DNA of 43,026 bases from Akkermansia sp. (GTDB lineage: Bacteria > Verrucomicrobiota > Verrucomicrobiia > Verrucomicrobiales > Akkermansiaceae). The notes under the pieces are model-generated. The model was not told the DNA's origin. It saw only the letters and a list, made by a program, of their open reading frames with translations, and did no database searches. A program made the position numbers and the translations under genes. The DNA lies in NCBI GenBank assembly GCA_030531305.1, contig JAUNNT010000010.1, forward strand, positions 1 through 43,026. The letters run 5' to 3'. This document shows positions 1-7,796 of the stretch, piece by piece (positions within the stretch are counted from its first letter, which is position 1; each line of letters opens with the position of its first letter).

Positions 1-169
1 TCTTCACCTCCTTTTCAGGTGCGGGCTCGGCCGGGGTTTCCTCCTTCACTACCTTGCGCGCCAGCTGGACGGGCGCGAGGTTCTTGGTGTTCTTGGCGAT
101 TTCCTTCTGGCGCTTGATGTAGGCCGTGCGACGGCGGCGCTTGGTTTCCTTGCGATGTTGTTGACCCAT
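1..169 (-). CDS. Small very basic protein, 3' end outside window
   Basis: Reading from the ATG at 169 downwards gives MGQQHRKETKRRRRTAYIKR, followed by a lysine-rich stretch and an acidic/proline-rich start of a tail; the frame is open to the window edge, so the gene is partial (56 codons visible). The composition resembles a small RNA- or ribosome-associated basic protein. Similar short proteins with a Met-Gly-Gln-Gln/Arg-His start exist in Verrucomicrobiota and Planctomycetes as I recall, but no function is known to me. A promoter reads into it (202-230), divergent from panE. The other long frame on this strand (15-230) is judged a shadow. Confidence 0.6.
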   Translation of the reverse strand, partial: MGQQHRKETKRRRRTAYIKRQKEIAKNTKNLAPVQLARKVVKEETPAEPAPEKEVK

Positions 170-201
170 TGTCTTGGTGGTTTATTGGTAAATGCGAGTG
201 C

Positions 202-230
202 ATTCTATGCGTGCGGCGCGGGAATGGCAA
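202..230 (-). promoter_or_regulatory. Promoter of the small basic protein gene
   Basis: On the minus strand TTGCCA (230-225), 17 bp, TAGAAT (207-202). The ATG at 169 follows 32 nt later, so a leader of about 25 nt is expected. It is divergent from the panE promoter. Confidence 0.55.
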
Positions 231-259
231 GGCAAAAATGCGTGCGCGCCCGATTTTTG

Positions 260-288
260 TTGCCTCGCGCGCCGCCCCGTGATACCAT
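260..288 (+). promoter_or_regulatory. panE promoter, probably leaderless
   Basis: TTGCCT (260-265), 17 bp, TACCAT (283-288). Only 7 nt separate the -10 box from the panE ATG at 296, so transcription would be expected to begin at or next to the start codon. Confidence 0.5.
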
Positions 289-295
289 GCGGCCT

Positions 296-1213
296 ATGAA
301 AATCGCCATTCTGGGAGCAGGCGCCCTGGGGTCGTTCTACGGCGCCAAGCTGGCGGAGGCAGGGGAGGACGTCACCTTCATCGTGCGCTCCTCGTACAAC
401 GCTATCCGCGAGCACGGGCTGGAGGTGCAGAGCGTGGACGGAGACATCTTCCTGCCGCGCCCCAAGGTGTGCAAACATGCATCCGAGTGCGGACCGGTGG
501 ATTTGGTCATCGTGTGCTGGAAGGCGTTCTACAACGACCAGCTGGCGGGTTCCCTGCCGCACCTGTTGAAAGAGGGCACGGAGGTGCTGAGCCTGCAGAA
601 CGGCATGGGCAACGCGGAGGCCATCAGCGCGTTTGTGCCGCCGGAGAACGTGTACGTGGGGCTGTGCTTCGTGTGCTGCATGGCGGACACGCCGGGCGTG
701 GTGCGCCATTTGGAGGGCGGTGACGTGCAGTTTGCACCGTTCCGCGGCACGGATGCGGGCTACGAGCGCGCGTGCGAGTTCGCGGAGCAGTTCAAGCGCG
801 CGGGCATCCGCTCCACCGCGTACAAGGATTTGGAATACATCCAGTGGCACAAGCTCATTTGGAACATCCCGTTCAACGGGCTGTGCCTGGTGCACGGCGG
901 CATCTCCGTGCCGGAGCTCTTCGCCATGCCGCAGGAGGTGGAGCGCGCCCGCGCCATCATGGGCGAGGTCTGCGCCGCCGCCAAGCTGCGCGGGTTCCCG
1001 CTGCCCGCCAGCCTCACGGAAAACCAGATGCGCCGCACCGCCGCCATGGGGGACTTCATCCCCAGCACCGCCGTGGATTTCCTCCGCAAGCGCGCCATCG
1101 AGTACGATGCCATTTGGGGCATCCCCCTGCAGCGCGCGCTGGACGCCGGGGCCTCCGTGCCCGCCATGAGCGGGCTGTGCGCTGAAATCCGCCATTGCAT
1201 CGGCATGGAATGA
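296..1213 (+). CDS. panE: 2-dehydropantoate 2-reductase (ketopantoate reductase)
   Basis: 305 residues, the usual family length. It reduces ketopantoate to pantoate with NADPH in the cytoplasm, feeding pantothenate and CoA synthesis. The N-terminus carries the nucleotide-binding GAGALGSFYG motif, then LQNGMGN near residue 100, and the family's catalytic-lysine region QWHKLIWNIPFNG around residue 185. The frame is open upstream to 155, but the ATG at 296 is chosen because the Rossmann strand MKIAILGAG begins there and a promoter ends 7 nt before it. An ATG at 287 is possible but would lie in the -10 box. The next gene overlaps its stop codon (ATGA at 1210). CoaC and CoaD are elsewhere in the window, not in this operon. 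Confidence 0.93.
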   Translation: MKIAILGAGALGSFYGAKLAEAGEDVTFIVRSSYNAIREHGLEVQSVDGDIFLPRPKVCKHASECGPVDLVIVCWKAFYNDQLAGSLPHLLKEGTEVLSLQNGMGNAEAISAFVPPENVYVGLCFVCCMADTPGVVRHLEGGDVQFAPFRGTDAGYERACEFAEQFKRAGIRSTAYKDLEYIQWHKLIWNIPFNGLCLVHGGISVPELFAMPQEVERARAIMGEVCAAAKLRGFPLPASLTENQMRRTAAMGDFIPSTAVDFLRKRAIEYDAIWGIPLQRALDAGASVPAMSGLCAEIRHCIGME

Positions 1214-2094
1214 ATCCCGCCCGCGCCAAGACCCTGCACGGCATTGCGGTGCCGCTGGCCGCGCTGGTCCTGCTGGCCGCGGGCGGCGCCCTGCTGCATG
1301 TTCCCTCGCAGCGTGCGGCGGCGCGGGAGCTGGCGGCGGGGCTATCCCGCCCCGTGGAATGGGGCGGGCAGCGGGATGCCTTCACGCGGCGGCTCTCCTT
1401 TCTCACGCTGGGCGGGCTGCGCTCCCTCACCGCGGAGCTGATGACCGCAGATGCCACGGATGCCTGGATGCGGCAGGACTGGCCGCGCGCGCAGCGCCGC
1501 TGGGAGCAAATCACCACCCTGGCCCCGCAGCGCGCCAACTACTGGATGCGCGCCGCGCGCGACATGGCCCGCAACGCCGTCTCCCACACCCTCTCGCGGC
1601 AGGATTTGGAGCCCCCGCAGCAGGCCGCCCTGGCCGCCGCCTATTTGGAGCGCGGGGAGCGTTTCCTGCTGGACGGCGCCTCCGCCAACCCGGAGAACCC
1701 GCTCATCTACCTGGAGCTGGCCGGCTTCTACGAGAACCCCGCGCGCAGGCCGCGTTTCGCCAAGGCCGCGGAAGCCTACCAACGCGCCCTGGAGCTGGGC
1801 GCCCCCGCCATGTACCGCCGATGGGTCTTCTACAACCTCTCCCGCGTCCGCGGACGCGAGGCCGAGGCCCTGGAGCTCGGCCGAGAACTCTTTGCCGACC
1901 CCGCCAGCCGCACCCCCACCCTCCGCTGCCTGCTCTTCGTCCTCCAGAACCGCCTCAACCTGCCGCAGGAGCAGCGCCTGTCCGTCGAGCAAATCTTCGG
2001 CAGCGAGCAGAAGGCCCGCCGGGACCTGGCCCTCTTTGCCAAGAACGACCTCCGCTTCCCCGTCACGGGCGTGGCGGACTACCTGCGCCAATAA
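1210..2094 (+). CDS. TPR-like membrane-anchored protein
   Basis: 294 residues. A hydrophobic segment at about residues 10-28 looks like a signal anchor. The rest is helical, with spaced Trp/Tyr and Ala pairs typical of degenerate tetratricopeptide repeats (for example PQRANYWMRAARDMA and FAKAAEAYQRALELG). No enzymatic motif is visible. The ATG overlaps the panE stop as ATGA, so the two are translationally coupled; an ATG five codons upstream at 1195 is less likely. Role unknown; probably a periplasm-facing protein-interaction scaffold. Confidence 0.75.
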   Translation: MNPARAKTLHGIAVPLAALVLLAAGGALLHVPSQRAAARELAAGLSRPVEWGGQRDAFTRRLSFLTLGGLRSLTAELMTADATDAWMRQDWPRAQRRWEQITTLAPQRANYWMRAARDMARNAVSHTLSRQDLEPPQQAALAAAYLERGERFLLDGASANPENPLIYLELAGFYENPARRPRFAKAAEAYQRALELGAPAMYRRWVFYNLSRVRGREAEALELGRELFADPASRTPTLRCLLFVLQNRLNLPQEQRLSVEQIFGSEQKARRDLALFAKNDLRFPVTGVADYLRQ

Positions 2095-2120
2095 ATATGC
2101 GCGCCACGCGCATTATATAG

Positions 2121-2149
2121 TTGACGGCGCGCGCACGGCGTGGTAGTCT
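2121..2149 (+). promoter_or_regulatory. Promoter of the ankyrin-vWA-FHA operon, probably leaderless
   Basis: TTGACG (2121-2126), 17 bp, TAGTCT (2144-2149). The ankyrin ATG at 2156 follows after 6 nt, giving a predicted 5' end at the start codon. Confidence 0.55.
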
Positions 2150-2155
2150 ATTTGC

Positions 2156-3421
2156 ATGCTTTTCAAGCGGAAACTCTTATACATGTTCATGGCGCTGGCG
2201 CTCACGGCGGGCACCGGCACCTCCAGCGGAATCGACGAGAAGCTCATCCTCAGCAAGCTTAGCCACAGCGAGGTGCTGGAGCACCTGCAGGACAGCTTGG
2301 ATGAGCTGGAGCAGGAAAAGGACTCCAGGGCCAAGAAAGACTACAACGACGCCAAGCGCAACCTGCAGCGCCAGATCCGCGATGAGAAATCGCGCATGAC
2401 CACCGCCACCGCCAAGGTGAAGGAGCTCCTGCGCCGCGTGGCCTCCGGAGAGGGAATCGACGTGCAGGACAAGGAGGGATGCACGCTCATCATGCGCGCC
2501 GCGGACTGCGGCAACGACGAAGTGGTCTCCCTCATCCTCAAGGACTCCCCCGCGCCGGACCTGTCCATCCTGGACCGCATGGGGCGCACAGCCGTGGCGC
2601 ATGAGCGCGACGGCGGCGGCTCCGTCATCATCCAGCACCTCTCAGAGCAGTGGGAGGACGCCGTGGCGAACGCCGACGAGAAGCTGGCGGAGAACCTGAT
2701 GGCCAGCGGCGTTTCCCCCAACCAGCTGGTGCGCGGCAACCCGCCCATCGGCCTGTTCATCAAGAGCGGCAACGCCTCCCTGGTGCGCACCATGCTCACC
2801 TTCAACCCGCGCCTCAAGGTGCAGATGACGGATGGCACGCCCCTGCTGGAGCTGGCGCTCCGCAAGCAGAATCCGGATATCGTCTCCGCGCTCCTGGCGG
2901 CGGGCATCCCCGCAGACCAGGCGTTCGTCAACGGCATGCACCCCATGGAGTACCTGATGACCCACTGCAAGCCGGAGGTGGTCAAGGCGTTCATTCTGGG
3001 CGCGGGCGGTGCGGCCCAGCGCATGGAGATGGGCGGCGTGAGCCTCATGAACCTGGCCGCGCGCGTGGCACCCAAGGAAGTGGTGCAGACCGTGGCGGAG
3101 GCGCTCCCCACCACCATCAACCGCGAGGACTCGCTGGGCGACCTCCCGCTCTTCGAGGCCGCACGCCGCGGCAACGTGGAGGTGTACGACTACCTGGTGG
3201 GCAAGGGCGCCAAGATTGACAACACGAACTCCGCGGGCGAGACCACGCTCATGCACGCCGTGCTCAGCGGCAAGCCCGCCATGGTGCAGCACGTGCAGGA
3301 AAAGATAGCCCCCAACCGCGCCACCGCCAAGGACCGCGCCGGGCACGACGCCGCGTTCTACGCCCAGCAAATCAAGAACTCCGAGATTGAGCAGCTGCTC
3401 AAGTCCGCACCTGCCAAGTAA
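2156..3421 (+). CDS. Secreted ankyrin-repeat protein
   Basis: 421 residues. A short signal peptide (MLFKRKLLYMFMALALTAG) is followed by a charged coiled-coil stretch at about residues 22-90. Ankyrin-type helical pairs follow: GCTLIMRAADCGNDEVVSLI, GNPPIGLFIKSGNASLVRTM, GTPLLELALRKQNPDIVSAL and, near the end, GDLPLFEAARRGNVEVYDYL and GETTLMHAVLSGKPAMVQ. Ankyrin repeats bind other proteins. It is the first gene of a run with the vWA and FHA genes (22 nt gap, then a 4-nt overlap), so an envelope-facing partner role is likely. No catalytic motif is seen. Confidence 0.85.
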   Translation: MLFKRKLLYMFMALALTAGTGTSSGIDEKLILSKLSHSEVLEHLQDSLDELEQEKDSRAKKDYNDAKRNLQRQIRDEKSRMTTATAKVKELLRRVASGEGIDVQDKEGCTLIMRAADCGNDEVVSLILKDSPAPDLSILDRMGRTAVAHERDGGGSVIIQHLSEQWEDAVANADEKLAENLMASGVSPNQLVRGNPPIGLFIKSGNASLVRTMLTFNPRLKVQMTDGTPLLELALRKQNPDIVSALLAAGIPADQAFVNGMHPMEYLMTHCKPEVVKAFILGAGGAAQRMEMGGVSLMNLAARVAPKEVVQTVAEALPTTINREDSLGDLPLFEAARRGNVEVYDYLVGKGAKIDNTNSAGETTLMHAVLSGKPAMVQHVQEKIAPNRATAKDRAGHDAAFYAQQIKNSEIEQLLKSAPAK

Positions 3422-3442
3422 TCCTTTACACGTTTTCCCATT

Positions 3443-4906
3443 ATGGCCATTCATGTTCGCAGAAAAGGCAAGCTCCTGGCGGAGCGCCGCAAGAGGATGA
3501 TCATCTCCTCCCTCCTCTCCGCCCTCACCGTCCTCGTCCTTGGCGGCATCATCATGTACTTCGTCGTCATCTTCTTCGCCAAGGAGGAACCGGCGGAATT
3601 CATCACCTACACCCCGCCGCCCAACAACTCCGACGTACCCAAGCCACCCACAGAGGAGGAGATGTCCTCCCGCGCCGCCGCGCCTTCCCCGGAAATCAAC
3701 CCCGCGGTCATCGTCTCCACCGGCGTTTCCGCCGTGGTCATGGCCCAGGTGGACGTGGATGTGCCGGACTTCGGCGTGGGCAACGGCCTCGGCGAGGGTG
3801 ACGGCATGGGCTTCGACGGCTCCGGCTTCGGCCACGGCACCGGCAAGGGCAACGGCAAGGGCGACGGCGGCGGCAAGGGCCTGAACGACGACGTTCAGGT
3901 GGTGCTCTGCCTGGATGCTTCCGGCTCCATGGACCAACTGTTCGTGGAGGTGGCTGATTCCCTCAACATGCTGGTGAACACCATGACCCGCTGCCGCCTG
4001 AACGGCAAGAAGGCCCGCGTGAACCTCGGTATTGTGGTGTACGGCCAGGCCATGGACAACGGCGCGCCCCGCGTGCTCACCCCGTTCACCACGGATGTGA
4101 AGTCCATGCGCTCCAAGCTCAAGGAAATCCAGTGCGACGGCGCCGTGGAGCCCTGCGGCGAGGTCATCGACTTCGCCCTCGACAACTTCGAGTGGAACAT
4201 GCGCGACCGCCAGGATATTTTGAAGATTATCTTCATCGCCGGCAACGAGGACTTCAAGCAGGGCTCGCTGGACTACCGCACCGCCATGCACAAGGCCAAG
4301 CGCAAGAACATCATCGTCAACACCATCTACTGCTACCCCGGCATGGAGGAGGAAGCCCTCATGACCCCGGAGGGCAAGGAGTGGGCTGACGCCGCAACCT
4401 ACGCCGACGGCCTGGGGCTCGTCATCACCATGGACGGCTCCACGCCCGCCGGCTCGCCGGACGACGCCAAGCTGCACGCGGCGGCCAAGGCGCTGTGGGA
4501 CGTGCCCGTGATGGCCATGGGCGGCCCGGATGCCCAGGTGCGCTGCATGAAGGAGTATGCAGACCGCCCCGCCATGCCCAAGAAGCAGGGCGAAATCAAC
4601 GATTGGCTGGCGGAGAACTCCGAGCTGCTGATGCGCAGCTACGACTGGGACCTGGTGGAGCTCTGCCGCCGCTATGAGGACGAGTTCTCGCTGGAGGTCA
4701 TCGGCGGCCCGGGCAACCTGCCCAAGGAGCTGCGCGGCCTCAGCAACTCGGAGGCCGTCTCCCGCCTGCAGGATGCCGCGGAGGCCCGCGGCAAGGCCCT
4801 GCGCAACTACATGAACGCCGCGGGCGCAGGCAGCGGTTTCTGCGGCAAGGCCCTCCGCGCACTCCGCATCCAGGCTCAAGAAAAAGGTATCGAACTCAAG
4901 TCATGA
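3443..4906 (+). CDS. Membrane-anchored von Willebrand factor A domain protein
   Basis: 487 residues. Basic N-terminus, one membrane helix at about 19-46, a proline-rich linker (TPPPNNSDVPKPP) and a glycine-rich low-complexity stretch at about 110-147, then a vWA domain. The vWA metal site (MIDAS) is intact: DASGS at residues 158-162. Domain end is near 350; the remaining helical region has no recognised motif. The layout of short cytoplasmic tail, helix, Pro-rich spacer and folded domain resembles TonB/TolA-like spanning proteins. It lies between an ankyrin gene and an FHA gene and overlaps the latter by ATGA at 4903. Likely a metal-dependent protein-binding component of an envelope complex. 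Confidence 0.87.
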   Translation: MAIHVRRKGKLLAERRKRMIISSLLSALTVLVLGGIIMYFVVIFFAKEEPAEFITYTPPPNNSDVPKPPTEEEMSSRAAAPSPEINPAVIVSTGVSAVVMAQVDVDVPDFGVGNGLGEGDGMGFDGSGFGHGTGKGNGKGDGGGKGLNDDVQVVLCLDASGSMDQLFVEVADSLNMLVNTMTRCRLNGKKARVNLGIVVYGQAMDNGAPRVLTPFTTDVKSMRSKLKEIQCDGAVEPCGEVIDFALDNFEWNMRDRQDILKIIFIAGNEDFKQGSLDYRTAMHKAKRKNIIVNTIYCYPGMEEEALMTPEGKEWADAATYADGLGLVITMDGSTPAGSPDDAKLHAAAKALWDVPVMAMGGPDAQVRCMKEYADRPAMPKKQGEINDWLAENSELLMRSYDWDLVELCRRYEDEFSLEVIGGPGNLPKELRGLSNSEAVSRLQDAAEARGKALRNYMNAAGAGSGFCGKALRALRIQAQEKGIELKS

Positions 4907-5790
4907 ACATCCTGAAACTCACCAAGCCCAACGGCCACCAGCAGCTCATCACCCTTGACCTGGAGGAGGGAGCCGTCTGGATGGTCGGCCGCTCCGATGT
5001 CTGCAAGATTTGCATCCCCGACGACGAGGAGCTTGCCGACAAGCACTGCATAATCACCCGCAGCAACGGCGGCATCGTCATCCGCGACAACATGTCGCCC
5101 ACCGGCATCAGCGTCGGCGGCACCAAGATCCTGGAGGAACCCATGCAGCCCGGCCGCACCTACGCCGTGGGCAACTGCACCCTCTGCCTGGAGCCGGACA
5201 CCCCCACCCAGCGCCCCCAGCGCGCAGCGAAGGGCAAGGCCCCCGCTCTCGCCACCAAGCGCGCGGGAAGCACCGCCCCCGTGCAGCACCAGCTCCACAC
5301 CGCGGACAAGGACCGCCAGGCCTACCAGGGCATGCCCGCCACGGAATTCGGCCTGCCGTACGAGTTTGCGCTGGATTTGCAGATGCACACGCTGGATGCC
5401 GTGCTCACGCCCGGCTCCATCCTGAAGTTCAAGGTCACCAGCCCGGAGGAATGCGATGTGTACCTCGTGCAGTTCGATTCCATGGGCAACGCCTATCTCC
5501 TGGTGCCCGCGGAGGAAACCGAGCCTCCCGCACACGCACCCGCGGGCGTGGAGGTGATGCTTCCCGCCAATACGGACGACGAGCTGGTGGTGGGCCTCCC
5601 CGTGGGGCAGGACCTGGTGGTGGCCGTGGCATGCGGCGCCCCCTGCAACTTCGCCCAGGAGTTCAACAAGACCCTGCTGGCCATGGGCTCCACCCCCAAT
5701 CCCGGTGCCGCCCTCATGCAGACCATCTCCCGCTGCGGCCCCAACCGCTGGGCCGCCGCCTACGTGTACATCACCACGCAGGAAGGATAG
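4903..5790 (+). CDS. FHA domain protein with DUF4384-like C-terminal domain
   Basis: 295 residues, no signal peptide. Residues 1-100 fit a forkhead-associated fold: GRSDVCKICIPDD at 29-41, then ADKHCII with the conserved His, then a loop SPTGISVGG. The usual Ser before His is replaced (DKH), so phosphothreonine binding is uncertain. Residues 150-290 resemble the DUF4384 fold (DAVLTPGSILKFKV, VYLVQFDSMGNAYLLVP, GLPVGQDLVVAVA), seen with kinases and secretion-linked proteins. Overlap with the vWA stop (ATGA) argues for one complex. An FHA partner suggests a Ser/Thr kinase acts on it; the only kinase in this window is at 18371-21100, and no link is shown. Confidence 0.8.
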   Translation: MNILKLTKPNGHQQLITLDLEEGAVWMVGRSDVCKICIPDDEELADKHCIITRSNGGIVIRDNMSPTGISVGGTKILEEPMQPGRTYAVGNCTLCLEPDTPTQRPQRAAKGKAPALATKRAGSTAPVQHQLHTADKDRQAYQGMPATEFGLPYEFALDLQMHTLDAVLTPGSILKFKVTSPEECDVYLVQFDSMGNAYLLVPAEETEPPAHAPAGVEVMLPANTDDELVVGLPVGQDLVVAVACGAPCNFAQEFNKTLLAMGSTPNPGAALMQTISRCGPNRWAAAYVYITTQEG

Positions 5791-5794
5791 CGGA

Positions 5795-5807
5795 TTTACT
5801 AGGTACT
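5795..5807 (-). repeat. AGTACCTAGTAAA dispersed motif
   Basis: Minus-strand copy of a 13-nt motif that also occurs twice in the aroK leader (30584-30610). Here it sits between the FHA gene stop and the hairpin at 5813. Confidence 0.5.
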
Positions 5808-5812
5808 ATTTA

Positions 5813-5839
5813 GCCCATTCGGCAATTTGCCGAATGGGC
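5813..5839. terminator. Bidirectional hairpin between convergent genes
   Basis: A perfect 13-bp inverted repeat (5813-5825 with 5827-5839) around one base, between the converging FHA and thioredoxin-like genes. There is no U-tract on either side, so it is probably a transcript-end stabilising hairpin rather than a classic intrinsic terminator. Confidence 0.6.
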
Positions 5840-5846
5840 CTGCTTA

Positions 5847-6629
5847 TTAGAGGGTGTCGGAGTCCTCTTCCTCGTCGTCGTATTGTGGCGGCATGGGGCG
5901 GCGGGGCGGCATGGGGCCGTAACCGGGGCGGGGCTGATGCTGCTGCATTTCCTCCGCCTCATCTTCGTCGGGTTCCTCCTCGGGGGCGGGCTCTCCCGCG
6001 GCGAGGGCGGCCACCAGCTTCTTGGAGTAGTCCAGCTCGCGGGTGACCTGCTTTTCCTGCTTCTCGATGAGCTTGGCGGAATACTCCTGCAGGCGCTCGG
6101 CGTAGCCCTTGGCGGGCTTGGTGCTCATGTAGGGCAGGGGAATCATGGGCTGCTTGTCGGGCGTGAAGAGGTAGCCGAATGGCTTGGCGGTGCACTTGTA
6201 TTCCGGCAGCGGGGTGTTGGAAATGTAGCCGATGTACGCGCCCTTGGCGTTCTTGACGGGGCTGCTGTTGATGATTTCCTTCTCGAACTTCTGGCACACG
6301 CCGCAGGTGGGCGGGTCGGAATACACGCACCATACCGGCAGGTTGTGCTTCTTGGCCTCGGCAAACGCCTTGTCTGCATCCTTGTACCACTTGGGCTTCA
6401 CCTTGGAGCGCGCCTTCTTCTCCTTCTGGAACTTGTCCATGGCGGCCTGGGCGTCCTTCAGGCGCTTGCGCGCGGCCGCCAGCTCCGGGGAGTCGGGGGC
6501 CTTTTCGCTGTCCGCGGCCTTGTCCTTCTTCACCACCTTGGGCGAACCCGTCGCGGCATCCGCCGCCGCCGGCTGCACCGCCAGCATGAGGCATCCGCAC
6601 ATTGCCAAAACCAGATGTACCTTTTTCAT
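5847..6629 (-). CDS. Secreted thioredoxin-fold protein with CGVC motif
   Basis: 260 residues from the ATG at 6629. A signal peptide (about residues 1-24) is followed by a Lys-rich helical region and then a thioredoxin-like core: WYKDADKAFAEAKKHNLPVW leading to CGVC at residues 109-112, the position of the redox pair in DsbD-gamma/thioredoxin-like proteins. A family-style cis-proline is not obvious. The last 60 residues are a low-complexity tail of acidic runs and Pro/Gln/Arg. Likely an envelope disulfide or redox protein. The start is preferred over an upstream ATG at 6647 because the signal peptide begins here and a promoter ends 6 nt before it. Confidence 0.75.
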   Translation of the reverse strand: MKKVHLVLAMCGCLMLAVQPAAADAATGSPKVVKKDKAADSEKAPDSPELAAARKRLKDAQAAMDKFQKEKKARSKVKPKWYKDADKAFAEAKKHNLPVWCVYSDPPTCGVCQKFEKEIINSSPVKNAKGAYIGYISNTPLPEYKCTAKPFGYLFTPDKQPMIPLPYMSTKPAKGYAERLQEYSAKLIEKQEKQVTRELDYSKKLVAALAAGEPAPEEEPDEDEAEEMQQHQPRPGYGPMPPRRPMPPQYDDEEEDSDTL

Positions 6630-6635
6630 GCTTCC

Positions 6636-6663
6636 ATTATGGAACAACGCGGGGGGATGTCAA
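6636..6663 (-). promoter_or_regulatory. Promoter of the thioredoxin-like gene, probably leaderless
   Basis: Minus strand: TTGACA (6663-6658), 16 bp containing a C6 run, CATAAT (6641-6636), then 6 nt to the ATG at 6629. Divergent from the ridA-like promoter. Confidence 0.5.
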
Positions 6664-6679
6664 TGGCAAATGTGCGGGC

Positions 6680-6708
6680 TTGCGCGGCAGGGGAAAATGG
6701 TGTAACCT
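6680..6708 (+). promoter_or_regulatory. Promoter of the RidA-family gene, probably leaderless
   Basis: TTGCGC (6680-6685), 17 bp, TAACCT (6703-6708), then 6 nt to the ATG at 6715. Confidence 0.45.
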
Positions 6709-6714
6709 AGGGGC

Positions 6715-7188
6715 ATGGAATTCAATTACGAACTTTTGGAGCAGAAGGGGCTGAAGCTGTATCCCGTGCCGAAGCCTGTGGGTTCTTATGTGCAGTGCGT
6801 GCGTACGGGCAACTGCCTGCACCTCTCCGGCGGCATCTCCGTCAACGGCGATGACGCCTACTACGGCAAGCTCGGCAAGGATGTGTCCGTGGAGGTCGGC
6901 CAGAAGGCCGCCGCCGCTTCCATCCTCAACCGCCTCGCCGTCATCAAGGAGGAACTCGGCGGCTCGTTCGATGCCCTCACCAAGATTGTCGCCGTCAACG
7001 GCTTTGTCAACAGCGTGCCGGAGTTCACCGACCAGGCGAAGGTCATCAACGGCGCGTCAGACCTCTTGGTGGAGCTGCTGGGACCCGCCGCGGCGCACTC
7101 CCGTTCCGCCGTGAGTGTGGCGAGCCTTCCGCTCGGCGTGTCTGTGGAAATCAACATGATTGTTGAGTTCGACCCCGCCAAGCTGTAA
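6715..7188 (+). CDS. RidA/YjgF-family protein
   Basis: 157 residues. RidA proteins hydrolyse reactive enamine/imine intermediates in amino-acid metabolism. The family landmarks are present: GNCLHLSGGIS near residue 33, a helix with KAAAASILNRLAVIKEELG, VNGFVNSVPEF, and the C-terminal SRSAVSVASLPLGVSVEI with the conserved Arg that binds the substrate carboxylate. It is slightly longer than E. coli RidA (about 128), as in the extended YjgF subfamily, so imine deaminase activity is likely but not certain. The coaC gene follows after 22 nt and is probably co-transcribed. Confidence 0.88.
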   Translation: MEFNYELLEQKGLKLYPVPKPVGSYVQCVRTGNCLHLSGGISVNGDDAYYGKLGKDVSVEVGQKAAAASILNRLAVIKEELGGSFDALTKIVAVNGFVNSVPEFTDQAKVINGASDLLVELLGPAAAHSRSAVSVASLPLGVSVEINMIVEFDPAKL

Positions 7189-7210
7189 CTCTTTTCCAAA
7201 CCCAAATCCC

Positions 7211-7747
7211 ATGGCCAGCATCGTCCTCGGCATCACCGGTTCGATTGCCGCCTACAAGGCGGCGGGCGTGGCGTCGCGCCTGGTGCACCTCGGTCACGAG
7301 GTGCACTGCGTGTGCACGCCCACCGCGCTGCAGTTCGTCACGCCGCTCACGCTCATGACGCTCTCCCGCAACCCCGTGATATCCTCGTTCCAGGACGAGA
7401 CGCAGGGCTGGGTGCCGGTGCACATCGAGCTGGCGCAAAAGGCGGACGTGCTGGCCATTGTTCCCGCCTCCGCCAACACCATGGCCTGCATGGCGCGCGG
7501 GTTGGCCCCCAACGCCCTTACCAGCCTGTACCTCGCCTACCGCGGACCCGTGCTTTTCTTCCCCGCCATGAACGGCGCCATGTGGGAACACCCCGCCACG
7601 CAGGAGAACGCGGCCATCCTCGCCGCCCGCCCGCAGCACCAAATCATCGGCCCCGCCCAGGGCGAACTCGCCTGCGGATACAGCGGAACCGGCCGCCTGG
7701 TGGACGAGGACGAAATCGTGAGCGCCATTTGTTCGGCGCTTGCATAA
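7211..7747 (+). CDS. coaC: Phosphopantothenoylcysteine decarboxylase (CoaC only)
   Basis: 178 residues from the ATG at 7211. An FMN-dependent decarboxylase that makes 4'-phosphopantetheine for CoA. Signature elements: GITGSIAAYKA at the N-terminus, VPVHIELAQKADVLAIVPASAN with the active-site His, PAMNGAMWEHPATQEN, and the substrate-clamp segment GELACGYSGTGRL. In most bacteria CoaC is fused to the synthetase CoaB; here the reading frame stops right after the decarboxylase domain and no CoaB domain follows, so a separate coaB is expected elsewhere. The family also includes EpiD-like and UbiX-like flavoproteins, but the PAMN motif favours CoaC. Confidence 0.88.
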   Translation: MASIVLGITGSIAAYKAAGVASRLVHLGHEVHCVCTPTALQFVTPLTLMTLSRNPVISSFQDETQGWVPVHIELAQKADVLAIVPASANTMACMARGLAPNALTSLYLAYRGPVLFFPAMNGAMWEHPATQENAAILAARPQHQIIGPAQGELACGYSGTGRLVDEDEIVSAICSALA

Positions 7748-7756
7748 GCGCACGCC

Positions 7757-7785
7757 TTGACACGCGCGCGGGCGTGGGGTAGGAT
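7757..7785 (+). promoter_or_regulatory. Promoter of the DHH phosphoesterase-truB operon
   Basis: TTGACA (7757-7762), 17 bp, TAGGAT (7780-7785). The ATG at 7797 is 11 nt after the -10 box, so the leader is only a few nucleotides. The ribF promoter (10334-10362) shares TAGGATTGCCGC after the same spacer length. Confidence 0.65.
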
Positions 7786-7796
7786 TGCCGCAACGT

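Noticed and set aside
2642..4879. Minus-strand open frame of 745 codons under the ankyrin/vWA genes
   Set aside because: His/Leu/Gly-rich shadow with no motif; it crosses the boundary of two well-supported genes.
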